A stretch of DNA of 64,000 nucleotides, taken from positions 434,001 through 498,000 of the forward strand of contig NZ_OY782772.1 in the NCBI RefSeq assembly GCF_963678245.1, written 5' to 3'. The notes under the pieces are model-generated. The model saw only the letters and a program-made list of their open reading frames with translations. It searched no databases and was not told the origin of the DNA. A program made the position numbers and the translations under genes. Positions within the stretch are counted from its first letter, which is position 1, and the number at the start of each line of letters is the position of its first letter. The stretch is from an uncultured Sunxiuqinia sp. (GTDB lineage Bacteria; Bacteroidota; Bacteroidia; Bacteroidales; Prolixibacteraceae). Positions 43,415 to 51,615 of the stretch are shown here, in pieces.

Positions 43415-43960
43415 ATGTTAGATTTTAAAGTTATTCTCGAGATTCGGGAAAAGGCAATAGATAGCATGAAATGTGACAGCGATGATGAATCAATTACTTC
43501 CCTGTGGAAAAAAACGATTTTTATAATTTTCTTTTATATAGCACCAATTGCAGTTTGTGTTATTGCCTGGATTCGAGATGTAAAACTGACTGCATTAGAA
43601 AATTATATTGGAACAGGAATTGCAATTTTCACTGGATTATTTTTCTCTCTTTTATTGAGTATTGGGGCAAAAGTTAGAAGTGAAAAGGAAAATCCTAATA
43701 AGGATGCAGATAATTTTCAGCAATTCAAAACTAATATGAAGCAAATTGCAAATATTACTCTTTACATAATTGTTGCAGGAATTATTATTTTTCTCTTATT
43801 ACTTCTAAATACTTTACTAAAGTCTGAAGACTGTTTGATAGTAGAAAAAATCTTTACTACAATCGTCTTATTCTTTTTAACTCGATTTATAGTTTCTCTG
43901 TTTTTTATGATTCAACGATTCTATTTTTTAGTGAGAGATGAAATAAATAATATTTTATGA
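43415..43960 (+). CDS. four-helix membrane protein, partner of the preceding gene
   Basis: This 181-residue protein has a short charged cytoplasmic start and four clear transmembrane helices: IFIIFFYIAPIAVCVIAWI, ENYIGTGIAIFTGLFFSLLL, LYIIVAGIIIFLLLLLNTLL and FTTIVLFFLTRFIVSLFFMI. It has no signal peptide and only short loops. It follows the unknown 311-residue gene by 15 bases and is surely in the same operon. In a defence island a small multi-helix protein like this often depolarises or perforates the membrane on signal; that role is inferred. Confidence 0.65.
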   Translation: MLDFKVILEIREKAIDSMKCDSDDESITSLWKKTIFIIFFYIAPIAVCVIAWIRDVKLTALENYIGTGIAIFTGLFFSLLLSIGAKVRSEKENPNKDADNFQQFKTNMKQIANITLYIIVAGIIIFLLLLLNTLLKSEDCLIVEKIFTTIVLFFLTRFIVSLFFMIQRFYFLVRDEINNIL

Positions 43961-44321
43961 AATGTAAAGCCAGCATACAACAAAATGTAAACGTAATGCG
44001 GGTTTCAGTGGGTAATCCAACTGAAGTTCTCCGTTGCAACACCGCCAATTCGTCTTTGACGATTGACGAAAAATTTGAAATATTGAATAAACGAATTGGC
44101 TCAGTGCAACTTGATAGTGAAGTGCTTCGAAATCCCGTACAGTACTTAGCCAGACCTTTGGGTATAGGACTATACCGAAGTATTGACTTTTTAGGCTAAC
44201 GTAAAATAGAAGGGAATAGAACCAATGAAAATGAGTAGAATATTGAAAAATATAAACAATTGATAATCTGGCGTTTATTTTTACGTTAGTAAGAATATTA
44301 AAAAAACTAATACAACTGAGC
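43961..44321. other. GC-richer non-coding spacer
   Basis: The spacer begins AAAGCCAGCATACAACAAAA after the membrane gene and contains CGTAATGCGGGTTTCAGTGG and GCTAACGTAAAATAG. Short frames on both strands show no conserved look, so no gene is supported here. Confidence 0.45.
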
Positions 44322-45008
44322 ATGGATAATGCAATCCTTTTAAAAGAGCAACTTGATAAGATTATAATTGAATACAAACAGCTTAGCTCAAAATCGCAGT
44401 ATGGTGACCTTTCGGATTTAAGTGAATCCGTTGAATTAATTTCTTTAGTTACGAAATCAGTTGCTGCTGTTCAGAGAATAGCGGGAGAAAAATCTGAATA
44501 TTATAAATCCATCAAGTTAGTGTATAATGAAAATTTTAATTATGATTTTTTGGGGGTCATTCTCAAAAATATTATTGGAGTTGTACAAGCGTTAAAAGAT
44601 GATTTGGAAAATGATTATTTAAAAACATTAAATGAACTGATACACGCTGATATTTTTTCGGATTATCTCGATATGGCAGAATATTTACTTTCAGAAGGAT
44701 ATAAAGACCCTTCAGCAGTTATAGCAGGTTCAACATTGGAAAGCCATTTAAGAAAATTATGTGAGAAAAATTCTATTTCAATAGAGTTTGAAAATACCAA
44801 AGGAAAAGTCGTTGCAAAAAAGGCTGATTTGTTAAACTCTGAATTAGCAAAAGAAGAGATTTATAATAAAACCTTTCAAAAGCAAATAACAGCATGGCTG
44901 GATTTAAGGAATAATGCAGCTCATGGCAAATATGAGGAGTATAAAGACACCGAAGTTAAATTAATGATTCGCGGGATTACGAATTTTCTAATAACATACC
45001 CTGCATGA
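44322..45008 (+). CDS. HEPN-domain protein
   Basis: This 228-residue, mostly helical protein has a C-terminal HEPN-like domain: a DMAEYLLSEGYKDPSAVIAG helix, then GSTLESHLRKLCEKN and the RX4H motif Arg196-Asn-Asn-Ala-Ala-His201 in LDLRNNAAHGKYEE. Active HEPN domains are RNases that act as toxins in abortive infection and toxin-antitoxin pairs. No antitoxin-like gene (MNT type) lies next to it, so it may act alone or with the small 71-residue gene downstream. The N-terminal half is a helical region of unknown role. Confidence 0.72.
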   Translation: MDNAILLKEQLDKIIIEYKQLSSKSQYGDLSDLSESVELISLVTKSVAAVQRIAGEKSEYYKSIKLVYNENFNYDFLGVILKNIIGVVQALKDDLENDYLKTLNELIHADIFSDYLDMAEYLLSEGYKDPSAVIAGSTLESHLRKLCEKNSISIEFENTKGKVVAKKADLLNSELAKEEIYNKTFQKQITAWLDLRNNAAHGKYEEYKDTEVKLMIRGITNFLITYPA

Positions 45009-45123
45009 AAATACTACACCTAATAAATAGGGCTTTAAGCGGCCTGCGAGCCCCAGCCCTGGATACGTTGTAACATGCAAATATAATGGCCAGCTCAATT
45101 AATTTATTCAAATCACGCTATCT

Positions 45124-45339
45124 GTGAAAGAACAATTCAACAACCTATCCCTTTCTGACAAATACGAACTCATATCAAGCAAGGGAAAGTACATTGGTGT
45201 TCGAGAGTATTACAACCACTTCATTAACCTACATCTGATTGAAGAAACCTTTTATGAGCTTTGGTATTTCAGACCCACTAATAGAATTGAGAAGATTGAA
45301 ATCCTTGATGATCCTAAAAAAACTGGATTTGTATATTAA
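45124..45339 (+). CDS. small hypothetical protein
   Basis: I do not recognise this 71-residue protein. It starts with GTG and reads like a structured small protein (LSLSDKYELISSKGKYIGVR, EETFYELWYFRPTNRIEKIE). It lies 33 bases before the PD-(D/E)XK-like gene on the same strand, so the two may form a unit. Its role is unknown. Confidence 0.58.
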   Translation: MKEQFNNLSLSDKYELISSKGKYIGVREYYNHFINLHLIEETFYELWYFRPTNRIEKIEILDDPKKTGFVY

Positions 45340-45371
45340 TTATATGAGTAAACTCGATCAAAATAGAAAAA

Positions 45372-45935
45372 ATGAATAAAAATCCCCAATTAAAGTCAGA
45401 AGGTGAATTATTTCTTGAACACTTCTTTAAAAAAGAAAAGATAAAAGCTACTCAACAGGAACCGATTAGAAATCTGAATAATGACTCTAAGAGCTATAGA
45501 ATTGCAGACTTTGATTTACCACAATACAAGATCTACGTTGAATTTCAAGGTCTTTGGAATAATACTAAAGTAGATAGGGAAAGGTACAAGGAGAAAATGA
45601 AGGTATATCATTCTAACGGAGTGAAGTGCCTATACCTTTATCCCGAAAACTTAGGGATAATTGACTATGTTTTTCATGCCAGAATGCTTGAAACCCTGAA
45701 GAAATTTAGAATGTACCCTCAGCTTAGATATTACAAGCTCCGTAGGTTATTTCATCAAAAGCAGAATAATATTATTTGGGTAGCGATTACATTATATTTT
45801 TTAATAATGACTGATGAAACATCATTGGAGAATCCTACAAATATGACTATTTATGGATTTATTGGAATTTTGTTTGTAGTTCAATTAACTAAAGCAATTC
45901 TTGGTTTTATTTCAATTTATAAAAATGAAAAATAG
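45372..45935 (+). CDS. PD-(D/E)XK-like protein with C-terminal membrane helices
   Basis: This 187-residue protein begins with a restriction-endonuclease-like core: Glu in KSEGELFLEHFFKKEKI, then RIADFDLPQYKIYVEFQGLW (Asp, then Glu-x-Gln) and GVKCLYLYPENLG, close to the DUF559/Vsr type of fold. Two hydrophobic helices follow (WVAITLYFLIM and IYGFIGILFVVQLTKAILGF). A nuclease anchored to the membrane could act on incoming DNA, but activity is not shown. The stop TAG abuts the ATG of the secreted endonuclease I gene, so both belong to one operon. Confidence 0.68.
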   Translation: MNKNPQLKSEGELFLEHFFKKEKIKATQQEPIRNLNNDSKSYRIADFDLPQYKIYVEFQGLWNNTKVDRERYKEKMKVYHSNGVKCLYLYPENLGIIDYVFHARMLETLKKFRMYPQLRYYKLRRLFHQKQNNIIWVAITLYFLIMTDETSLENPTNMTIYGFIGILFVVQLTKAILGFISIYKNEK

Positions 45936-46982
45936 ATGAAATTAAAGCCATTGTTTTTATTGGTTTCATTGATCCTTTTAATGAGTTTTAAGGTGTTTGC
46001 TCAAATTCCAGAGGGATACTATGATTCAGTCAAAGATCTCTCAGGAGAAAGCCTTAAAACTGCACTATATCAAATTATCAAGAATCACACCGAATTTCCA
46101 TATACAAGTAGTTCTACTGACACCTGGGATATTATTAAAGAATCAGACAGAGATACCTCAAATACTGAAAATGTGGTCTTGTTTTATTCAGGATGGAGTG
46201 TTAATGCTGCTCAGGAATACAATAATGGAGCAGGTTGGAGTAGAGAGCATATATGGGCTAAAAGTCATGGTGACTTTGGAACAGACTTAGGTGTGGGAAC
46301 AGATTTACATCATCTAAGACCTGCTGACATTTCAGTTAATAGTGCCAGAGGCAATGATGATTTTGATGTAGGTGGTTCACTTTACATTGATGGTGATGGT
46401 GCAACAGAATGCAAAACCGATAATGATTCTTGGGAACCAAGAGATGCTGTTAAAGGAGATGTTGCAAGAATGTTGTTTTACATGGCCGTAAGGTATGAAG
46501 GCGATAACGGAGAACCAGATTTAGAACTTGTTGACCAAGTTGATAGCTATGATTTAAATAAGCAAGGGAAAGGCTTTCATGGTAAATTATCAACTCTTTT
46601 AGAATGGCATAAAGCTGATCCTGTAGATAGTTTTGAAATCAGAAGAAATGATATTATTTACAGTTATCAAAAAAATAGAAATCCATTTATTGATCACCCT
46701 GAGTTTACGGATTTAATCTGGATTCCAACTGATGTCAACAACCTAAAAGAAGGAAATATTAAAATCTTCCCTAATCCAGCTGATAACTTTTTAAATATTC
46801 TAGTTCCTGATGGGATAATAGCATACTGCCAAATACTAGACATGAAAGGAGGACTTGTGATTAGTCAAGAAATTGGGGAGAATGAAAATATAAATACTGG
46901 AAATTTCACTTCTGGTATTTATGTAGTCAATGTTTTAATAAATGACCGTATTTTTACGTCCAAAATTGCTGTTAAACATTAA
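45936..46982 (+). CDS. secreted endonuclease I with type IX sorting domain
   Basis: This 348-residue protein has a signal peptide (LFLLVSLILLMSFKVFAQ), an endonuclease I domain (about 25-265; WSREHIWAKSHGDFG and the LHHLRPADISVNSARGN motif of the beta-beta-alpha-metal fold), and a C-terminal sorting-type domain from about residue 270 (IKIFPNPADNFLNI, ending in IFTSKIAVKH). The end matches type A type IX secretion tails. It should degrade DNA outside the cell. It directly follows the membrane-bound nuclease-like gene and ends at a good terminator. Confidence 0.88.
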   Translation: MKLKPLFLLVSLILLMSFKVFAQIPEGYYDSVKDLSGESLKTALYQIIKNHTEFPYTSSSTDTWDIIKESDRDTSNTENVVLFYSGWSVNAAQEYNNGAGWSREHIWAKSHGDFGTDLGVGTDLHHLRPADISVNSARGNDDFDVGGSLYIDGDGATECKTDNDSWEPRDAVKGDVARMLFYMAVRYEGDNGEPDLELVDQVDSYDLNKQGKGFHGKLSTLLEWHKADPVDSFEIRRNDIIYSYQKNRNPFIDHPEFTDLIWIPTDVNNLKEGNIKIFPNPADNFLNILVPDGIIAYCQILDMKGGLVISQEIGENENINTGNFTSGIYVVNVLINDRIFTSKIAVKH

Positions 46983-47056
46983 GTTTTATTGACTGCTTTT
47001 TGTTAAATTTAATGGACTTTGAAAACGACATATTTCAATGTTTAAAATTAAACAAA

Positions 47057-47090
47057 ATTAGCCCTGCAAATGTGGGGCTAATGTTTTTTA
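47057..47090 (+). terminator. terminator after the secreted endonuclease gene
   Basis: The stem ATTAGCCC/GGGGCTAAT with a 9-base loop is followed by GTTTTTT. Confidence 0.75.
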
Positions 47091-47149
47091 CTATGTTTGG
47101 TTTTACTCCGTATAAGATATACTAGTTTTAAGCAAGAATTTTCCCTAAA

Positions 47150-47479
47150 ATGAAAACATATCGTATTATCTATGGCAATAAAATTCCCAATGTCTCCAAT
47201 CGCAAAAGGGTTGCACTAGATCTTAAAAGTTTATACTGGAAAGACAGAGAGCTGCCAAAAGACTGGTATTGGTTTGAAAACAATATAGAGCTTAAAGAAG
47301 TGCTAGGGCGTGAATATGATAGTGTTGATGTAATCCTTTCAGGAAAACTATTGGATGATGCTTCAAGTTTCCCTCCAATTATAATGGAGCTAAAGCGTTA
47401 TAAAAATGTCAGCGCAATCCTTTTTTTGCAGGATAATATTGAGAATAATTGGGTAACCATTTTTTCCAGACCTTACTAG
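47150..47479 (+). CDS. hypothetical protein
   Basis: I do not recognise this 109-residue protein. It has a compact soluble look: YRIIYGNKIPNVSNRKRVAL, then DLKSLYWKDRELPKDWYWFE and a final VTIFSRPY. It stands alone, read toward the RepA-like ATPase gene. No neighbour suggests a job. Confidence 0.55.
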   Translation: MKTYRIIYGNKIPNVSNRKRVALDLKSLYWKDRELPKDWYWFENNIELKEVLGREYDSVDVILSGKLLDDASSFPPIIMELKRYKNVSAILFLQDNIENNWVTIFSRPY

Positions 47480-47563
47480 AATAACTTCTCCTAATTCGTT
47501 TTTTATCTATTGATGCAAAACCAGATATTCTATGGCCAATTCTCCGTTTTTAATTTATAGTAT

Positions 47564-47606
47564 CCATCCGTCCAAAATCCTTAGGGAAACTGGACGGATG
47601 GACAAG
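47564..47606. repeat. hairpin with CATCCGTCC/GGACGGATG arms, right copy
   Basis: A perfect 9-bp stem CATCCGTCC/GGACGGATG lies six bases from the RepA-like gene's stop and is followed by GACAAG. It closely matches the hairpin at 30139-30181. It could be a shared terminator-like or replication signal. Confidence 0.58.
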
Positions 47607-47611
47607 ATTTC

Positions 47612-48832
47612 TTAATCATCAAAGAGTTTGTCTCCCCGATCATTGTATTTGTAATCTGGGTTTATGGTGCCATCTCCTAATTCTTCTGAGATTTCGTTAT
47701 CACTCTCGATAGAATTCGCTTCAGAATCACTTTTGCTTGATCTGGCTTTGGCTTCCCTGTAATAACTGTGTGCAGTGCTTTTACTGATTGGGTAACCTTC
47801 GTCTTGTAGTTGTTTTGCACATTTAATAAATGAATAGCCGTGATTTTCCTTCAAGTCAATTATTCTTTCTGTGATGTTGTCATGCTGCTCTTTTTTGTCG
47901 TCGGCTGATTCTACTAGATTTTCAAATCTGACTCTTTCTGTAGTCATTTCAAAGGTTAAATCTTCATTGAAGTTCAGTTTAAAACTATGTGTTTTATACT
48001 CATCAGGTAAGTAATTACCTTTTACCACACAAAGATGTCTGAATTTACTATCATTTGGGTCGCGTCTCAATTCTATTACCTGTCTCGATTTCCCCTCGAT
48101 TCCTTGAGAACCAAGTAGATTGTTTTTACTTGGTGGAAGAAGTTCCGTGCGTTTCCCAGTATGGTGAAGAAATATAAACAAACAATTATGTTTATCGGCA
48201 AGTATAAAGTATTGATTTAGAAAATTCCTTACTTTGTTCGACTGATTAAGATCGCCTCCATAAATATCAGTCAGAGCATCAATGATTACACAATCAGTTG
48301 GATTCTCATTCAAAATTGCATCAAGATTATCAACGAGCCTTTCGGTGTTGAAGATATACCGCAAATTGTCCATTGAGTCTGGAAGATTCTGATTCCCCAA
48401 CGTTTTATTCAACAGGTATGATATTGCATATTTGTCATCTTCAGTTGAAACGTAAATAACACTGTTGTGACTTGCATTTATTTTCCATCCTAAGAACTTT
48501 TCATCTCCTAGAACTATTGAAATGGCCAGTTGTCTCAAAAAAGTACTTTTACCTGTATCGCTGCTACCGGAAAATACGGTAATTCCTGACTTAATAAATA
48601 ATGGTTCGACTAGCATCGGAAGTTCTACAATGCCCAATTCATGTAGCTCTTTGGCTGAATAATAATTCTGATTTCCCAAATTCGCTATTTCACGAGGTTC
48701 TTTCGAATCTAACTCCTTTGGTTTAGGGACTACATTGTCAAGTTCGCCCGAAGCTTTGGCTATTTCTGCTATATCCACCTTAACTTTTTCTGAATTTTCC
48801 CCAGATACATGTCGTTTATCCAATCCTCTCAT
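47612..48832 (-). CDS. RepA-like AAA ATPase/helicase of the island
   Basis: This protein of about 406 residues is a RepA/DnaB-like ATPase: Walker A SGSSDTGKST near residue 90, Walker B CVIIDALTDIYGG, and the conserved LFIFLHHTGKR and LLGSQGIEGKSRQ motifs. The C-terminal part (DLKENHGYSFIKCAKQLQDE) resembles a small helix-turn-helix. It likely unwinds DNA in replication of the excised island. I chose the ATG at 48832, which overlaps the upstream stop as TAATG; an ATG at 48847 is also possible. Confidence 0.78.
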   Translation of the reverse strand: MRGLDKRHVSGENSEKVKVDIAEIAKASGELDNVVPKPKELDSKEPREIANLGNQNYYSAKELHELGIVELPMLVEPLFIKSGITVFSGSSDTGKSTFLRQLAISIVLGDEKFLGWKINASHNSVIYVSTEDDKYAISYLLNKTLGNQNLPDSMDNLRYIFNTERLVDNLDAILNENPTDCVIIDALTDIYGGDLNQSNKVRNFLNQYFILADKHNCLFIFLHHTGKRTELLPPSKNNLLGSQGIEGKSRQVIELRRDPNDSKFRHLCVVKGNYLPDEYKTHSFKLNFNEDLTFEMTTERVRFENLVESADDKKEQHDNITERIIDLKENHGYSFIKCAKQLQDEGYPISKSTAHSYYREAKARSSKSDSEANSIESDNEISEELGDGTINPDYKYNDRGDKLFDD

Positions 48833-49119
48833 TACAGTGCCCTCCATCCTTTAATGGGTTTCACTTCATGTTGGGATAAGAAATCATCCAGTTGCTTCTG
48901 GGTGACATACGTTTTTGAACCCACGACAGTACAAGGAAGAATTCCCTGTTCCTTCCAATTGTAAATAGAACGAATTGATACACTGAATTTTTCAGCGATT
49001 TGTGCCAAGGTAAAAACATCCTGGCTTTTACTTTTTGCAGACTGCCCCTTCTTAATCTCCATCATTTCTAGGAGTCTCATCTGCTGATTTAAAATTTGTT
49101 TAAGATCTTTTTCGATCAT
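48832..49119 (-). CDS. excisionase-like helix-turn-helix protein
   Basis: This 95-residue protein has a MerR/excisionase-type DNA-binding domain (FTLAQIAEKFSVSIRSIYNW, then KEQGILPCTVVGSKTYVTQK). Small proteins of this kind help integrases excise islands and may also regulate the rep gene. It is translationally coupled to the RepA-like gene downstream (TAATG). About 220 non-coding bases separate it from the 305-residue gene upstream. Confidence 0.78.
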   Translation of the reverse strand: MIEKDLKQILNQQMRLLEMMEIKKGQSAKSKSQDVFTLAQIAEKFSVSIRSIYNWKEQGILPCTVVGSKTYVTQKQLDDFLSQHEVKPIKGWRAL

Positions 49120-49340
49120 TTTTATAAAAATTTAATTTAAAAATTTGAGAACCCATTTGCTTCCATGGTTCTCGAATACAGAAGCAAACTTGACTCCTAT
49201 ATAGTGGGTAAATGAGGATTCTACCCCTCGGTTTTAAAATCGTGGGAGAATTAAAAGTGTGGAGAATTTAATAAGTAGAAGTAGTAGGACATTTGCAATA
49301 ATGCTATCCTGAAAAATTTTAAAATAAAACAGTGGAGAAA

Positions 49341-50258
49341 TCAATCTAAGAGTCCAATAATCCGAAGCAACTCACCGACTCTTTTTTGAGGTTCGTCGTC
49401 AGCATCCTTCAATTTTTGAATATCGATAGGCATATTGTAGAGGGTAAAACATTTTCTCGAAAGAGCCCAGCGCTGTGCTGCCTTTCCAAATTTCGGATTT
49501 TGCAACATTCGATCAATCAAGAAATGTAGTTCATTCTGATGGCCTATCCAGTTGATTTTGATTTGGATTTTCTGATTTGAAAATACTTTTTTGAATTCTT
49601 TGTACTCAATATCTTCGATAAAAGCTCCCTTTTTATCCCGTGGGGTCAATAACCGTTCATAAAAATCCCTTAGGTTTCCGAGGCTGCCATTATACTCAAA
49701 GCTATGTCGCTTTTTCTTTAGAGTTTTGACGGAGGTCTTTTTGCCAATTAACTCCCCAAGTGATTGTATCCCAGAATTACAGATGTTGCGTTTAGCTTCT
49801 GTGATCTGATGCAATTTCTTTAAAACAGTTGGTTCTAACTCGTCGAAATTGATTGCCCTTGTTTTTATCTCGATAGGATCATCGAGGATGTGATTTTTGA
49901 GGTTACCTATAGGTTCATTATACTGGAAGTCATATTCCGTTACATCAAACTGTTTTAGTGTCGAAAGTTGCTTTTTCAGGTACGTTATTAAGTTTGGGAT
50001 ATTGACACTGTACTGGTTATAATAAAGCTTCTCACGTTCAAGTTTCTCGACCATATCATCAATCCTTTCTTTGAGAGTATCCTGAAAATCATCACTAGAC
50101 ATTTTATCAATCGTAACCTTATTCATTTTGATATGGTCGAACTGAATTGACTGATCATGGGAAAGTGGAAAATTAACAACAGCGGGAAGTCGATCTGAAA
50201 TCTCTATCGTATTATTTTCCAATTTGTATTTAATGACTTCAAAATCTTCGTTAATCAT
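49341..50258 (-). CDS. hypothetical protein beside the integrase
   Basis: I do not recognise this 305-residue protein, though similar unnamed genes are common just downstream of integrases in Bacteroidota islands. It is charged, largely helical in the centre, and its C-terminal half (KINWIGHQNELHFLIDRMLQ, then NPKFGKAAQRWALSRKCFTL) resembles proteins of conjugative elements annotated as hypothetical. I chose the ATG at 50258; the longer frame begins with TTG inside the integrase stop region. It is co-oriented with the integrase. Confidence 0.62.
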   Translation of the reverse strand: MINEDFEVIKYKLENNTIEISDRLPAVVNFPLSHDQSIQFDHIKMNKVTIDKMSSDDFQDTLKERIDDMVEKLEREKLYYNQYSVNIPNLITYLKKQLSTLKQFDVTEYDFQYNEPIGNLKNHILDDPIEIKTRAINFDELEPTVLKKLHQITEAKRNICNSGIQSLGELIGKKTSVKTLKKKRHSFEYNGSLGNLRDFYERLLTPRDKKGAFIEDIEYKEFKKVFSNQKIQIKINWIGHQNELHFLIDRMLQNPKFGKAAQRWALSRKCFTLYNMPIDIQKLKDADDEPQKRVGELLRIIGLLD

Positions 50259-50274
50259 ATCGTTGTCTTTGTGA

Positions 50275-51465
50275 TTATCCAATTATCACATCGTTTGCAT
50301 CATCCAGTACGTCGTTTTCAAAGCTATCCAAGTACACCTGGGTGGTTTCTTCTGATTCATGTCCTAATCCTTCACTAATGATAGCAGTTGAAATGCCAGA
50401 TTTCTTAGCTATAGTGGCCCATGAGTGTCTGGATACGTATGTGGTTAAAGGTACATCAAGTTTTAGTAATTCTGAAATTTTCTTAAGCTTTTTGTTCATT
50501 AGCCTCATCGCATTTTTATAATCCAGGTATTCTTTGCCTTTACGGTAAATTATTGGGAAAATATAAGATTCAGGATCTTTGAGGTTATTATACCTGGTAA
50601 TAATTGCTTTGGATTTTTCTGTAAGCTTAATACTAAAATGTTGACCAGTCTTTCTTCTTGTGTATTTTAGTCTTCCTGCTTCAATATTTTTTACTTGTAG
50701 AAAAGCCATGTCAACCACATTCATTCCACGATTATAAAAGCTAAACATGAACAAATCCTTCCATAACTGAAGATTATCTTCTTTAGAAACATCAAGCTCC
50801 TCAACCAATTTGATTATATCCTTATTTACAGCCCTTTTTCGAGTCTTCTCAGATTTGATTGAAATATTCTTAAACGGATATGCTGATTCCTCTATTATTT
50901 CATCCTTAACAGCCCTATTTATAATAGCTCTAAGCGTGCGAAGGTAAAAGGAAATTGTATTTGTCTTTATGTCCCGCTCTTTAAGAAACTGTTCAAACTT
51001 TAACACCGTATTGTGATTAACATCAGCTAGCCTAACCTTGCGCCCTCTTGAAAATTTATTAAAAGCATTTAATGTGTATTGATAGGCTTTTGAATTACCC
51101 TCCTTACCTGCCCTTTTAAGATTATTTATTATTTCGTCAGTATAATCTCCAAGCATTTCTGACGACAATTTATTCTTATACTTCTTTTCAATATCATCCA
51201 CAGAAAATGGCTTATGTTTATTCTCCAAATCAAGAATTATACTCTTTATTCTTAGAGTAGCGTTTTTAATTCTGGATTTGATAAGTGATCTATCAGGATG
51301 TTTACTGTTCGGACAATTTTTCTCTTCATCCCATTGCTTTTTAGTAGCTGAATGTCCAATAAAAAAAATCTTCCTTTTTCTATTATGTATTACCTGAATT
51401 ACTATTGGATGTGTACCATCACTTAGAGTCTTATCAGTCTTAAATTTTAATTTTACAGATGCCAT
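50275..51465 (-). CDS. int: tyrosine recombinase (island integrase)
   Basis: This 396-residue tyrosine-type site-specific recombinase has an N-terminal Arm-DNA-binding domain (KLKFKTDKTLSDGTHPIVIQ), a SAM-like core-binding domain (about 100-200) and a catalytic domain. Catalytic residues are an Arg in FYNRGMNVVDM, the RHSWA box, LGHESEETT and the nucleophile Tyr in TQVYLDSF. It lies about 150 bases inside attR with the 20-bp arm-type repeat in between. It should integrate the island at the tRNA-Pro 3' end. Confidence 0.93.
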   Translation of the reverse strand: MASVKLKFKTDKTLSDGTHPIVIQVIHNRKRKIFFIGHSATKKQWDEEKNCPNSKHPDRSLIKSRIKNATLRIKSIILDLENKHKPFSVDDIEKKYKNKLSSEMLGDYTDEIINNLKRAGKEGNSKAYQYTLNAFNKFSRGRKVRLADVNHNTVLKFEQFLKERDIKTNTISFYLRTLRAIINRAVKDEIIEESAYPFKNISIKSEKTRKRAVNKDIIKLVEELDVSKEDNLQLWKDLFMFSFYNRGMNVVDMAFLQVKNIEAGRLKYTRRKTGQHFSIKLTEKSKAIITRYNNLKDPESYIFPIIYRKGKEYLDYKNAMRLMNKKLKKISELLKLDVPLTTYVSRHSWATIAKKSGISTAIISEGLGHESEETTQVYLDSFENDVLDDANDVIIG

Positions 51466-51478
51466 ATATTCTATATTG

Positions 51479-51498
51479 GGTGCAACATAGGTGCAACA
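51479..51498 (+). repeat. right copy of the 20-bp integrase arm-type repeat
   Basis: It is identical to 26637-26656 and in the same orientation, 14 bases before the integrase start codon. The GGTGCAAC motif occurs twice in it. Confidence 0.65.
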
Positions 51499-51615
51499 AT
51501 TATTTCAAATTTATGCATTGTGTTTCAGAAATCAAAGACACAGAACTAATACATATCGCTTATTTTAAGGCACATTAATGAAACTACATGAAATACAATG
51601 AAATTAAAACATAGC

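Noticed and set aside
43955-44377. A 140-codon minus-strand frame across a cargo spacer
   Set aside because: It overlaps the end of the membrane protein gene and the start of the HEPN gene on the other strand, has no conserved motif, and is best explained by chance.
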